A stretch of DNA of 64,000 nucleotides from positions 15,201,829 to 15,265,828 of the forward strand of contig NC_079906.1 in the NCBI RefSeq assembly GCF_024868665.1, read 5' to 3'. This DNA comes from Triplophysa rosa (taxonomy: Eukaryota; Chordata; Actinopteri; Cypriniformes; Nemacheilidae). This document shows positions 1 to 52,829 of the stretch, piece after piece. Under the pieces are notes generated by a model. The model saw only the letters and a list, made by a program, of their open reading frames with translations. It was not told the DNA's origin and searched no databases. Position 1 is the first letter of the stretch; each line of letters opens with the position of its first letter. The translations under genes were made by a program, and so were the position numbers.

Positions 1-1118
1 TGCTCAAAGTTGTCTTTGCACATTAATATTGGGTTAACTAAGTTTATTAGCATTAAAAAAATGATCTGTTACGACCCACAGATCTGTTAATATTTCATTA
101 GGTCCGCATCTACTTGTTGTGTGTACAGAATATGAGAAGAGTGCGATATGCGGACAGCGATGACCTGAATGTGTTCACTTCTGTCGTTGATGTTGGTTGT
201 TACATCTGTAACATTCGACAAACTTAGATCAAACACAAAGATAGCCCGTTCTGCCCTTCAGCCAATCGCACGCAGCCTTCCCATATCTGTGATTTATAAT
301 GGCTGCATAAACATGAGAACACACACGCTTATTTATGAGGGCTGTTTGATAGCGCGCACATCAGCGGTTCGATTAACCCATGTGAATCATTACCGACGTG
401 GCAGCCCGTCCGTCCGCATTACGCAGGAAGTCAATCAAGTTTTGATTTGTTTCTGTCTCGAGAGATCTCATCCCTGTTCCTAATAACTCCAGAACTCACC
501 GATGCTGCCGATCAAACTGCAAATCTTTGTTTGCGAAGGTTTTTGGGGCACAAAAAGGTTTTTTGCTGGTGTTTGATGTGGTTTGTGATTCCTGAGCGTC
601 GTTTGCTGTCAGGACTCAAGGAAAATGTGAGATAATTGGTCGTCACATGTCTGTTGCTCTTCGTTTCTGTCATATCGGCCTTATTGAGAAGAAAATGTAT
701 TCCAGACTCTTTCCAAAAAGACCCCAAAATTTAATTAAAAAGGAATGAGTGAAACTTACACATTCAGGAATAAAAGGGCGTGAAGAAAGAAGATGAAGTG
801 TAAATGAGAAGGAAGGTGTAAGACAGACAGAACGAGAGAGAGTGAGAGAGGAAGTGTTGTGGATGGGCTGATGAGTTCACACATGCAGGAAAAACAGATT
901 GAGATCAGACTGTGAGACGTGTTGTCACCCAACTGTGTGGTCACCTTCACTCAGCAAGGAAACACCCCACACATGTAGACACGTGTTTGGATGTGCTGAC
1001 ATTTCTGCTACAGCATTTGTACCCGTTGTTCAGTCATGTGTATATGCTGTTATTTCTGTATCATGGATCTTAGCAATACTTCTATGGAACAATTATACTG
1101 TATGTAATGCATTTTATC

Positions 1119-1433
1119 TTAAAGGGATAGTTCACCCCAAAATGAAATTCTGTCATCGTTTACTCAACCTCTTGTCATTATAAACCTATATGACTTTCTT
1201 TCTTCTGAAAAACACAAATGAAGATATTTTGAAGAATGTTGGTAACCAAAAACCGTTGGTCCACATTGACTTTTGTATGGACACAAAAAGTTAATATGGA
1301 CCAACGGTTTTCTTTTACCAACATTTTTCAAAATATCTTCTTGTGTTTTGCTGAAGAAAAAAAGCCATACAGGTTTGGAATGTCAAGAGGGTGAGTAAAT
1401 GATTTAATTTTGGGGTGAACTGTCTCTTTAAGT
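1119..1433. mobile_element. Angel-like foldback MITE
   Basis: It starts ttaaagggatagttcacccc and ends with the complement (ggggtgaactgtctctttaa), and the two arms pair along most of their length. Angel elements are short inverted-repeat transposons known from teleosts (family assignment from memory). It has TTAA at both edges and no coding capacity. Confidence 0.85.
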
Positions 1434-1584
1434 GTCTATGCTAGTGGTCGGCCGATATGGGTTGTGCAACCGGTCTATATAACAGTTTGTAAACGCTTGA
1501 CTGAAATGTTTCTAATGAACTTGAAAAAAAATGTTTAATCTTAAAGCGTATGCTTAGATGTCTGAAATTACTTTTGTAGGCAAA

Positions 1585-1860
1585 AATATTTTTATTAGAA
1601 AACAACCATTTTTGAAATGGATGACAGCTAATGAAGAAAAAGCAGCAAATAAGAGCCCTGAATTGATTGGGCGCTTCTTCAATACTCCCTAAAAATTGAG
1701 ATCTTACGAAGCTGAATGAAAAAATGCCAAGAGAACAATTTTGGAAATTCTAGTCAAAGGGTTTGACGCTAATTTTTAAAAATAATTTTATGTAATAGTT
1801 TTGATGAGTTTAATTATATGTAAAAATATAAATGAACTCAAACTCTTGACTGGCAGCCTA
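1585..1860. repeat. diverged dispersed repeat, copy 1
   Basis: It shares ordered words with 44650-44890 (an aataagag word, then aaaatgccaag, then aaattctag followed by aaggg). Both copies are diverged and lack clear ends. The family is not recognised. Confidence 0.5.
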
Positions 1861-1957
1861 TTTACAGTATACTGTACTGAATAATCAAAAGTGTTATGCA
1901 CCTGTTTCTCTGCAGGGGGCGACAGCTCACCTGCCCTTTTGAAAACTCTGTAGTTCT

Positions 1958-2720
1958 TTAAAGTGGCCATAACTCAGACAGTTTCTGCATATCTTATGTT
2001 AATCTTGAGTAATTACAGAATAGTAATGCGCCCTTCAAAAATCCGTAGAGTCTATAGTTTGATCACATTTATAAAAGACAGATACAGCTTTTTTTTACGA
2101 TTATTTCCGAAAACATACGACGCGTGCGGGCTGGATGGGGGGCGGAACTAAAACACGTGCGCACCCATTGCCAACAAAACACAAACATATGACTCAGTTT
2201 CACTTACCGTGTGCAGTTCATGTCCGGCATCTTTTAGTGTTGGGACTGCGCCATTTATCAGTTTCAAACGATTTCCAAATCCAGCGTTATATCCATCATT
2301 TACATAACATCCATAACTAAAATGCCGTGAACAAACAAACACACCTCAACTTCTCTCACTATTGCAAGAGTAACGAGCTGCAGCAGCAGGCCCACAGCGC
2401 AGCCAATCTTGATGGTAAGCGGGTCTTCCTATCGCTCGCCGTTTGACGCGTGGGCGGGCTATTACTTTCACCTTGCCATGGGTGTGCTTTTCTGAGAGAG
2501 TTGCCCAATAAGGGCAAGTTGTTACGTAACAGATTTTCATATTCTAATTTTTTTTACAGAAACCTATACGAACGCTGGGGGAGTGTATCGAGCACAGAAA
2601 TACTACGTCATGTGTCCAAATCGTTTTTTGACAAGTTGACCATGCCAAGCATGAGAAGACAGCATGTTTAACCTTGAAAGAAGCCAGAATGCATGAAACA
2701 CCGTTGCACATCCCCTTTAA
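1958..2720. mobile_element. 763-bp TTAA-ended non-autonomous DNA element
   Basis: It starts ttaaagtggccataactcag and ends gcacatcccctttaa, so both edges carry TTAA and an AAAGKGG-type end. The inside has no open frame longer than 73 codons. It resembles a long MITE family common in cyprinids (family name not recalled). A GC-rich, CpG-containing centre (2120-2460) sets it apart from the AT-rich flanks. Confidence 0.65.
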
Positions 2721-3216
2721 TTTAAGAGAAAGTTTTGTTTTCAACAGAAAAAAAGGATGTATGTTTTCAGCTACATCAGGTGGATAGAACTTTCAGTTTA
2801 AAGCGAATGATGGCTTGATTGGACTTGATTGGATTGGAGGCGGGACTTGATCAACTGGAGGCAAGTTGATTGGACTGCCCGAATTTGATGTGTGGGTGAC
2901 ATTTGTGCCACTATCCTTACCTACAATAATTGTGCAACTTCATTATTTATTAATATATGCAAATCGTTTTTGAAAGTTGCTTTGATAATCCACATGGTAT
3001 ATGAGAGGCAGTTCCCCTCTTCATGATGCAACTGTTTATATTTGATATTATTTGATATATGATTTATTTACTTTAAAAAACAGTTGGAAAACAGAATGTT
3101 ATCCATGGCCGAAGCTGTTAATGCATTAAATTAAAGGTAAATTAAACATTTTGTTAATCAGACAAGGTTATTGGCCAGTGGTGTTGATCATCTGAAAAAT
3201 AGTCAAATTATGGCTG

Positions 3217-3553
3217 TTAAAGGTAAAGTTCACCCAAAAATGAAAATTCTGTCATCATTCACTCACCCATAGGTTGTTCCAAGCCTGTATACATTTCTTT
3301 GTTCTCCCAAACACAGAGGAAGATATTTGAAAGAATGTCAGTAACCAAACAGATCTCATCCCCCATTGAATCCCATAGTATTTATTTTCTCTACTATGGC
3401 AGTAAATGGGGGGTGAGATCTGTTTGGTTACTGAAATTCTTTCAAACATCTTTCTTTGTGTTCAGCAAAACAAAGAAATTTATACAGGTTTGGAACAGCC
3501 TGAGGAGTAAATGATGACAGAATTTAAATTTTCGGGTGAACAATCCCTTTAAA
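3217..3553. mobile_element. Angel-like foldback MITE
   Basis: It begins ttaaaggtaaagttcaccca and ends gggtgaacaatccctttaaa. The two arms contain matching blocks around 3299-3360 and 3400-3470 in opposite orientation, which can form one long hairpin. Confidence 0.85.
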
Positions 3554-4956
3554 CCAGCGTGCAAAGTCTATCATTAAACCTTATTGAACTTCTCAAGTAC
3601 TCCTACTCAAACTTTCTGAAATTGTCAGTTTAAAAAAACTTTTAAGGAGTTGTTTTTGCACTTTTAAAGAAATGCATCCTGAGGGTCTTTCAGGTTAATT
3701 AGAGTCTCTCATCTGTTCTCTCTGATATTCTGTCGTGAACCCGTATCCTGCTGCCAGTGGTGTCACCTCCCCAGACTTTGAACGGTCTTGATTTTCTTTT
3801 GTTTAATAAAGTTGTTTTTTCCCGTCATGACATATTAGGACAGGTTTATCATTAATGTTCAGAAAATAACCAGACACGTTCAGTATCTGTTGTTCCAGAC
3901 TGAAAGGTGAACATTCAGCTCGCCAGGGTGCTGGAGAAGATAAATAAAAATCTATCCAGAACATTTACCCAGTCAGTGTTTGGTAGCCTGAAGTGCAAGC
4001 CCCCTCGGATCAGTTAACCAGGCAAATTTAACATTAAATGCATCTGACATCCTTTAAAAAACTGAATGTGACAGAGCTGCTTTCAGAAAGCAGATTCTAC
4101 TTGTGTAATTTGTTATTAGAATATGTTGGTGTATTTGGTAATATGTTATAAAAAAGGTAAGAGAGGCTGTTTTGTGAATAAAGTACACCTGTTAACCAAT
4201 CAGCATCTAGGACCGGCCCATTGTATATCTCATTCATTTTACAGGACGGTTGCTACACTTATTCGTTCTCCCGTGTCCCTTAAGCACAGATGGTTTAGCA
4301 CATTCTGTCGGTGTCAAATCCCAAGCGGCCAATTTTAAACTCTCCCAGGATTTTACACTTGTCACGCGCTTATCCTATGAAAATCAGTTAGTGAAAACAA
4401 GAGTGAGTCATAAAAAGTGTCTGTTTTAACATAAGGGAGCTTATGGCGTTCTCATCCAAGCATCTGGTAATTGTGTTACGGATAAAGGAGCACAAATGTG
4501 AAGCACATATTGAAAACAGTGGGTGAGAATCTGTCATTCAGTTTTCTTATCATACCTTGTGCAAGGCCATTAGAAGTGGCAAACAGAACTGACCTCATTA
4601 TTGGACCAAGGGAATGATGTGCTGTTCGCTGTAACCCTGAACTCCTCTCTCGTCTGGTCCAGAGCCTTTCTACCGCTGCTGGTTTTAAGGGACAAATATG
4701 ATTCATTGTGCAGGTTCAGGTGTAGTGGATTGTCTTTACGCTGTGAATGCAAATCAGCATTGGCCAGATACACTTATGTATTACAATGTAGCTTACTATG
4801 TTTACTTGTTTGAACATTTATTTCAAAATCAATGCAATAAGTTATAAAATGTTAAATAAAAAGTTTCAAACAGGCTATCATCAGACTTTAATTAAAGGTG
4901 CACGCAGTAATTTTTCTTTAAAAAATATGAATACACAAAGAAATAAATAGTTATTT

Positions 4957-5130
4957 AAAAAGTTTATTTTATTTTATTTTTCTTTATTTTATTTTATTTT
5001 ATATTATTTTACTTTACTTTACTTTTAATTTAATATTTTTTTTACATGACATTACATGACATTATTATATACATTACATTACATTATATTATATTATATT
5101 AATTATATGACGGTTTTATTATATTATATT
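4957..5130. repeat. AT-rich pentamer/hexamer tract
   Basis: Runs of ttttatttta-type and attacatta/atatt-type units fill the last 200 bases before the first exon in the window. It is a simple-sequence tract and may reduce mapping quality next to the acceptor. Confidence 0.8.
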
Positions 5131-5178
5131 ATATGACTGTTTTATAAATTTTATTTTTGTTGTTTATTTCCCTTTTAG

Positions 5179-45607
<40,429 letters not shown>

Positions 45608-45725
45608 CATTTACTCCACTGCTGTACAAACACACTCTTTTACAGTCCAAAACACTCTCAAACAAACACAAACTGTATTTATATTATATTTATTCCTTTG
45701 CCCATCACATACAAACCTTAAATGC

Positions 45726-46047
45726 TTAAAGGGACAGTTCACCCCAGAATGAAAATTCTGTCATCATTTACTCACCCTTGTGTAATTTTAAACCTGTACA
45801 GCTTTCTTTCTTCCGCAGAACACAAAAGATATTTTGAAGAATGTTGCCATTGGTCTCCATTGACTTGCATTGGTTTTGTGTCTGTATAATAAAAGTGAAT
45901 GTGGACCAATGGTTTTTGTTTACTAACTTTCTTCAAAATATGTTCTTTTATGTTTGGAAGAAAATAGAAAGTCATACAGGTTTGAAATGACAATATTGTG
46001 AGGAAATATTAACAGAATTTTCATTTTTGGGTGAACTATCCCTTTAA
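45726..46047. mobile_element. Angel-like foldback MITE in the nphp4 3' UTR
   Basis: It starts ttaaagggacagttcacccc and ends tgggtgaactatccctttaa, with arms that pair over most of 320 bases. It lies 119 bases after the stop codon, so a transcript using a distal poly(A) site would contain a long hairpin. Confidence 0.9.
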
Positions 46048-46709
46048 ATAAATGTAATATAATGCATTAGCTATTATGAACAACCAATAGCATTTATTGA
46101 TTTTAGTTCACGTTAAATGTGCTCACATCAGTTTCTGCATTAACTAACATTAACTTATATAACATTAAGTTAAAAATGCATTAGTTACTGCAAAACAAAA
46201 GCAATAACTAAGATCAACACATGCTATAATTGTGTTGTCCATTTTTTTGTTCATTGCATTATCAAAGGTTAACTTACACAGCCTTATTCCAAGTACACAA
46301 AATAGAAAAATACAGACTAAACATACTTCAGAGATAAACGCAGAAGATGAGAACATTATCTTCTTACAAACAACTAGACCTCTCAAATAACCCTATCAGA
46401 CAGTTCATCTAAGCAGAGAGACGTGTTTCTCACGTACGTTGGAGTAAAGCCACCCTGCAGTGCTGTCGGCTGAGACAGAGAAGAGATCCTCAATCGAGCC
46501 GATGCTCTTATCCACCCTCTTCATGTGTGTTTATCGCAAAGCCGCATCCCTGCTGCGATGCGTCATTGGGAACGGAGAACTGATGGCCACTTGCCCAGGA
46601 CTTCAGCTCTAGATGTCCTCAAGCAAGAAGTATGACCAAACATCTTTTATTATTACATTTTGAAGCATGTGACGTTTGCAGATTTTGTATCATATTTTTT
46701 TGCAGCATC

Positions 46710-46715
46710 AATAAA
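46710..46715 (+). terminator. candidate polyadenylation signal
   Basis: Canonical AATAAA lies about 1.1 kb after the nphp4 stop and is followed by T-rich sequence within 30 bases. A second hexamer at 46047-46052 is the competitor. This is position and motif evidence only. Confidence 0.35.
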
Positions 46716-48049
46716 ATGCTCATGATTTTTGAGTATAATTCTTTATATCATTCTTTATGTATCACTGTGTTTGGAGTAGCTGTATAGGGTTTCCATAACC
46801 ATCAGAGGACTAATCTCATGCCTCCTATTAGAGCTACAGCTGTCAGAGTCTGACAACAGCCAAACAATCTGCCAACTAACCAGCCCAGAAACGCTACAAA
46901 GAGCACAGACTGTAAAAAAGATACAAAAATAAAAAAATTATCCGGACTCCAGAAAACCTTTGATGTTTCCTGAAGACCCTGCGTATTGTGTATTGTGGGA
47001 GCTCCCTCTCTCAGATATTATGTAGTCATCTATCTCAGCGGGCAGTGCTGTCCACAGTCTGTTGACATGCTGTTTGTAGAGATTTTTGAAACTGTGTCAT
47101 ACACACAGTCGCTTCCTCTCTTACATACACGCTCGCACAGGCTCTTCAGAGACGCCGACGCGATGCTCAGCGCTGCCGGAAAGAGCAGAAAACGCCATCA
47201 AAGGCACAATGAAAATGTATCGGCTTCTTCTGAGGTGCGTCACGAGAGCTTAACCAGCGCTGTGGCAGCTAGTGTGCGTCTACACACGTATCCGAGACCT
47301 GGTGTGAAATTGTGTATTTTTGGTGGGTGAAAATGAGAGAGGATTTGAGAGTGCGAGTTTGAGAACGTGTGAGCGAAGGAGAGAAAGAGAAGGGAGGGTT
47401 TGATGAAGAGGTGCTGAGACGAGGGTTAAAAGGAGCAGCTCTCTAGTAGTGTGTTGGATTAAACTCGCTCAATCTCCAGCTCTGCTAGAGAATAGATGAT
47501 CTCGGCAGCAGTTAACTCAGTGGTGTCTTAATGAGCAGATCAGTGGGAACATATGGAGCGTGTTTGTAACGCGCATCAATTTCCACCCGTCGTCGGCTTC
47601 CTCTCTTCATATTCATGATCGTGACCGACCTGTAGAGGGCACCCCTCACCGTGACAGAAGAGAGAGAGAGATGATAGAAAAGCAATAACAAAGAATGCCT
47701 GGAAACCATATTATTTGATTGCGTGTTTGTGTGCATGAAATACGAGGTCTGTACATGGAAATGACATGTCGTGAGCCTCAAACACTATTGTTTCCTCCTT
47801 CTTGTGTAAATCCTGTGCATGCAAAAGACGACTGAAAAAGATTCAAATCCCAACATAACACCGACTGTGACGTTACAGTCGGGATGTACGCCCATATACC
47901 CGCCCATGTTCTAGGCCAGCCGGACGTGCACAGCCGAATCATGGGAAGTTCTACAGGTATTGTGAGTAGGGTTGGGCGATGTCTTCCAAATTGGCATCGG
48001 ACTATATCTACAGTGAAACCTTGTGATGGACGATGACGTCGTTGTCTTC

Positions 48050-48352
48050 TTTAAACAAGCCACGACGTTATGAAGTGAGGCGCATCTTGGCGCGAGCTGC
48101 GCTGAGACATGTCTTCTTTATACAGCGCGAGCTGGGCAGTTATCAAGTCAGGCGTGCGTCATCTGTACAGTGCAAGCTTCTCGGTTATAAACTCATGCGC
48201 ATCTTCTTTATACAACGCAAGCTGCGCAGACACGCATCTTCTTTATACAGTTATAAAGTCAGGCAGGTCTGCACAAACTGTGCGTCTTCTTTAAACAGCA
48301 CGAGCTGCACAGTTATAAAGTCTGACGCGTCTGATCTGTATCGTGCAAGTTT
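48050..48352 (+). repeat. degenerate minisatellite
   Basis: The word tcttctttatacarcgcragctg (with variants) recurs at about 48112, 48200 and 48285, with a short form at 48237. Between copies stands gttataaagtcaggcg or a variant. Spacings of 88, 37 and 48 bases show units gaining and losing parts. It is flanked on the left by agggttgggcgatgtcttc, a motif of some hAT-type repeats. Confidence 0.6.
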
Positions 48353-49283
48353 ATAAGCTTGTTTATATTTGTTTACAATGCAATTTGAAGCACATAGCAG
48401 CGAGAGTCACGTGACGAAAGTGAAAGGGACAGTTTTGGGGACAATATCAAGCAGACTTCGCTCAGCGTTTTGATACTGATTTAAGAAGGGGGCAATTCCG
48501 ACTACACTGCCATTAGAACCCCTGCCGCAAGCAGTAAGCAGTGATTTTATCCACTTCTTCTATTTCACGCCTGACAGTAGCGATCTGTTTGCTGTGTGAG
48601 CTAGTGGCATGAGCCAGCGCAGCGAAACAGCCAATCAGAGCACAGCTCAACATTAATATTCATGACCTTTCCAAATAAGGTAATAACAGACCTTTTCATT
48701 CTAGGGACAAATTTTGGTGTTGTAAATGGACATGTAAAACCGTTTCTGGATAATTTTAGCACTTAATAAAGCCACATACCTTCTATGTAGATATCAGAGA
48801 ACAATTTAAGATATTGTATCAATGGTTTCTTTGGCACCTTTAAGTACATTGCAAATATATGCGATAAATGTGTTATATTATATTATTATAAGAATTATAT
48901 TCATCTTTAGCCTTATTAAAGAGAAAAAATGCTTTAAAATACTAAAATATAACCATTTTTATAAAAAAAATTATACTAACAATAATTTTAATTAAAGTAG
49001 CAAAAAATTTACTATAACTATAACCTATTTACTATAACAAAACGCAATTTTAACAAATGCTTAATTTTTAACTATGTATTTTTCCTTATAAAATACATTA
49101 TCAGCATGGCAATTTTGTGAAATTTGATTTAAAAACATCCACCAATTTTTTGCAAAAATAAATTTAAGAATGTTCGTTGGGTGCATCGATAAGCAAAAAA
49201 TCTTTTTTTCACATTTTGTTAACTTTGTCACACTATCATATTGTTTATTTGATTAGTCTCCTAAAAATACTGCAGAATCCTAA

Positions 49284-49567
49284 ATATCATTGCTGTCCTT
49301 CTGAAACCTTGTATGTCCAGAATTCGCTGATTTTCAGGAAATAGAAAAAACACTGTACTTTTAAAATGATTACATACTGTGTTGTCAATGTTGACAAGCA
49401 CTTTTTATTACTTTTTATTGACTAGATATTTGCAAAACCCAGCGACAAACATAAAGGGTTTATAATGAAACCCTTTATTGAAACCCAAAAAAATAATGAT
49501 TTTTGGCAAAAAAATTAAAAATCACGAAAAATGAAGATACAAGGTTTCAGAAGGACAGCAGTGATAT
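49284..49567. mobile_element. MITE, 'CCTTCTGAAACCTTGTAT' family, copy 1
   Basis: Left end atatcattgctgtccttctg and right end cagaaggacagcagtgatat are complements with one mismatch, and pairing continues through aaaccttgtat. The body is AT-rich and non-coding. Confidence 0.8.
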
Positions 49568-50017
49568 GTTTGTTATGTTTTGACATGTTTTAGTATTATG
49601 TTTCAATTTCCTGAAATTTTTTTCACCAAGTTTAAATCCCACATTTTCATTGTGATCTCAGACTTAATCACCCAATTGTGTGTTTATTTTGTTTCTTTTA
49701 GAGGATATTTTTGAGATGAAATTTAGGGTTTGATATATCCTGATTTACAGAACAAATGCTTTTCATTGCAGAGCTTGGTGACAACACACATTTATTTACT
49801 TTCAGTCCATGCTACAACTGGAGCGTGTAACTCTCTATATTTTGAGACTGAATCATATTTGAGATTTACCTTGAAATGGTGGAGATATTGATAAAACACT
49901 TTTAACTTTAAACACTTTTCTCAAAATATCAGTGAGATCTGGATAAACTGTTTACCCTGAAACCCTTTTTTTAGAGACTGCAGTTTGATTACTTTGACAA
50001 CTATACAGCACAATTTC

Positions 50018-50110
50018 TAAAAGAAACAGTTCACCCAAAAATGAAAATTCTGTCTTTATTTACCTCGATGTTGTTTGAGTTTGAGTTGTTTGACACAAAA
50101 CATTTTGAAA
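50018..50110. mobile_element. Angel-like single arm
   Basis: Only the left arm is present (acagttcacccaaaaatgaa, then aattctgtctttatttacc). No TTAA or right arm is seen. Confidence 0.6.
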
Positions 50111-51232
50111 GAATCATTATGTTGCTTTTCATGAAGCTCATGTCTAGCCTGATTTTCTTCAGTTTCTTATTATTTTAGATGCTCCAAAATAGAAACTGTT
50201 AAGGTTTGGACTGGATGTGAAGGTTTGTTTTGTAAATATCTTGGTCTTGGTTCTCTTTCTGTTAAAAAAGGAACGGACATGACAAAGTACATTTTGGGAT
50301 GTCTGTTAAGATAGCTGGAGGCAAGACCTCAGGTGCATTGCTCTGATGCTTAGACCTCATATAAGTGACAGGTCAGAATTAAACTCAGGCTGGTCACAGA
50401 TATCTGCTGGTGATGACACATAGCTCCTTTACACATCTGCAGTGTTAGTTCATAAAAAGTACAAAGTCTTTTAGAAATCTTCAGTGTATTTAAGTTTGGA
50501 TGTTTGTAAATCAAATATTAAATCAAATCAAATCATCTGAAGCCAGGCTTTCAAGGCCTCAGAACTAACATTATAAATAATTTTAATGAATCAACACCAA
50601 ATAAAATACCTTGAAAAGTTTTCCTATCTTCATGCTGAGGACAAATGTATTTAGAAAAGTTTCTTTCCTTGGTGATTTTCTCTTTCAATCTTTGCACAGT
50701 TATATTCTGCATGGTGTGCACAAAAGAAAAATACAGTGAATTCAATGTCCCTCTATTCAGACAATAGTATAGTCTCCATTGACCACATCCAGTCATTTCT
50801 GTTTTAGAGACTGTTACAGAAAACAGATGCCTATGTCATTACAGGTCATTATTGTTCAGTTTGTATTCATAGGTTTTCATTTTGTTTCTTGGCTCTCTTT
50901 TGGAAGCACTTACATAATTACATGATAATTGCAAATAAGTGCATGATTAAAGAGCAGTTAGCACATCATACGACATTTACAATATCATAAAAACAGACAA
51001 CACTTTAGTTTTTGTAAATGTGCACTAATCTACATATAATCAAAGAAATATTGAGTCTAAGAGGCCATCATAGTCCTAATTACATTCAATAGCACTAATT
51101 ACAGTGGAGAGTTGCCAATCCTTGACTTTGTTTTCAGTGGCCTGAAAGTTTGTAGTATCAACATTCATTTCTTGAAATGTCATGTTTTATTCAAAAATTT
51201 CTGTCAATTTTTTTGTCCAAAATATAAGGTGC

Positions 51233-51459
51233 ATATCCATGTCCTTCTGAAACCTTGTATCTTCATATTTTGTGATTTCTATTTTTGCACTAAATCATTA
51301 TTATTAGTCACCCATTATCTTGTCTCTGGGTATTGCAAACATCTAATCAATAAAAAGTGCTCGTCAACACAGTATTTACTCATTTAAGAAGTACAGTGTT
51401 TTACATTTCTTGAAAAATGAATATGGAAATCCGATGTTTCGGAAGAACACTTGCGATAT
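51233..51459. mobile_element. MITE, 'CCTTCTGAAACCTTGTAT' family, copy 2
   Basis: It starts atatccatgtccttctgaaa and ends tttcggaagaacacttgcga followed by tat. Inner words (acagtattta, aagtacagtgtttt, aataaaaagtgct) are those of copy 1 in the opposite orientation. It is shorter and more diverged. Confidence 0.75.
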
Positions 51460-51648
51460 GGAGTTTTAGAATAAACAAGGGAAATCCGCACACTATAATC
51501 TTATTCCCATTAATAACAAAAGAAAAATGTAACGCTTTACAATAAGGTTATATTTGTTAACAGTAAATGCATTAGCTAACATGAACTAGTAATGAGGGAT
51601 ATAGTTAATGCCAATGTACAGTAGTTGTTCACGTTAGTTCATTGTGCA

Positions 51649-51945
51649 TTAAAGGGACAGTTCACCCCAAAAAGAAAATTCTGTCATCATTTACTCACCC
51701 TAAAGTTGTTTCAGACTTGGATATATTGTTCTTTATAATACAAAAGAAGATATTTTAAACAATGTTGGAAACCAAACAGTCCTGTGGCACCATTGACTAC
51801 TATAGTAGTTTGCTTTTCCTGCTATGGAAGTCAAAAGTGCCAAACTGTTTAAAAACATTTTTCAAAGTATCTTTGTGTTCAGCAGACCTAAGAAATGTAT
51901 ACAGGTTTGGAACAACTTGAGGGAGAGTAAATAATGACAGAATAG
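51649..51945. mobile_element. Angel-like MITE, right end truncated
   Basis: It starts ttaaagggacagttcacccc. Both inner arms are present, and the right arm stops at gtaaataatgacagaat without the gggtgaact terminus. Confidence 0.82.
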
Positions 51946-52516
51946 CCTACATACATTCTATATATTTTGATTTCAAAAATGTATTAGTAAATCCTAAAAT
52001 TAACATTAATTAAGATAAATTAATGTTGAGTATATTGTTTTTTGTTAGTTCATGCTAGATAATGTTAGCCTTCACAAATACAACCTTAAAGTGTTATCAA
52101 AATGAAATAGCACTATTTTGCATTATCGATAAAGATCATAGTCTAGGCACACAAAAGCGAGACCTCAGTAAATACTCGACTGGAGTTTTAAACGTGTTTT
52201 TCTTGATAAATGACCTAATATCTGATTTCCATCGCCATGAACGTACAGTCATTTTCTAGTTTTAATCAGCTTCAGGTGTTTGCTCGAGGTATTGCTCAGT
52301 CTAAAGCATTTCAGGCTTCATATCCAGGGATAACAGAATATCTCATTAGAATTCTGTAATAATTAGACACAAGCCTAATTAGCACAGTGCTGGAATTCCA
52401 TTACTTCAAGCAATGTGCCTGAAGCACAGTCCACATATTAGCTTGAACAAAAGAGCGTTCACTGCGCCGAGATTCACGAGCGAGGGAGTGTTTGTATATA
52501 TAGAGCTGACATTACT

Positions 52517-52645
52517 GTTCCCTTTCTGTCGGTCTCTCGACGTTGTGTTAAGCCGACAGATGGGGTTTGTCCCTGAGAACCAATCGCTTCCGCCCCCAGA
52601 TATCCGGGTATAAAAGGGAGACGGCATGCCTCATTCATTCACCTT
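52517..52645 (+). repeat. DIRS left inverted terminal repeat
   Basis: From cgacgttgtgt (52538) through ccgacagatggggtt, ccctgagaaccaatcgcttc and gatatccgggtataaaag to tcattcatt, it matches the right terminus in reverse complement. It lacks a segment of about 55 bases that the right copy has after aatcgcttcc. Its first 21 bases are not in the right terminus but are complemented in the ICR. Confidence 0.85.
52609..52615 (+). promoter_or_regulatory. TATA-like box in left DIRS terminus
   Basis: tataaaa in the context gggtataaaaggga, placed to drive transcription into the gag-like remnant. The mirror box lies at 55424-55430. Confidence 0.55.
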
Positions 52646-52829
52646 TTGTTCTTCGGGGTCTTCGCTCATGATCAACAGACTTCACTACAAGATAGCAACT
52701 ACAAGACTGCCGGTTCTACGACGTGGTGCAGCGGACTGTCCTTTCCTGCGGCGACTTCCCCTGGGCGTCTCGGCGGTTCCAGAAGTGTTAGAGTTTTTTC
52801 TCTAAAAGAGCAAATTTCTCCAGCGTGGC

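Larger units (their letters stand above)
1..5178 (+). other. upstream nphp4 intron, part (no exon seen)
   Basis: I see no nephrocystin-4 exon here. The incoming phase of the exon at 5179 shows that coding exons exist further upstream. The stretch holds two Angel-like elements, a 763-bp TTAA-ended element, a diverged repeat at about 1585-1860 and an AT-rich pentamer tract at 4957-5130. 1-1118 and 3554-4950 show nothing recognisable. Confidence 0.6.
45608..46735 (+). other. nphp4: probable nphp4 3' UTR
   Basis: The stretch after the stop holds no further coding block. It contains a full Angel-like inverted-repeat element (45726-46047). Candidate poly(A) signals are AATAAA at 46047-46052, directly at the element's right edge, and at 46710-46715. 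Which one is used cannot be told from sequence, so the right border is a guess. Confidence 0.4.
46736..52516. other. intergenic, MITE-containing, no gene recognised
   Basis: 46736-47880 has no recognised repeat; 47140-47300 is richer in CpG than its surroundings. 48020-48360 is a degenerate tandem repeat. 48600-48843 ends like a TTAA element (ggcacctttaa). 49284-49567 and 51233-51459 are two copies of one MITE. 50130-51100 and 51960-52500 show nothing recognised. Confidence 0.5.
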
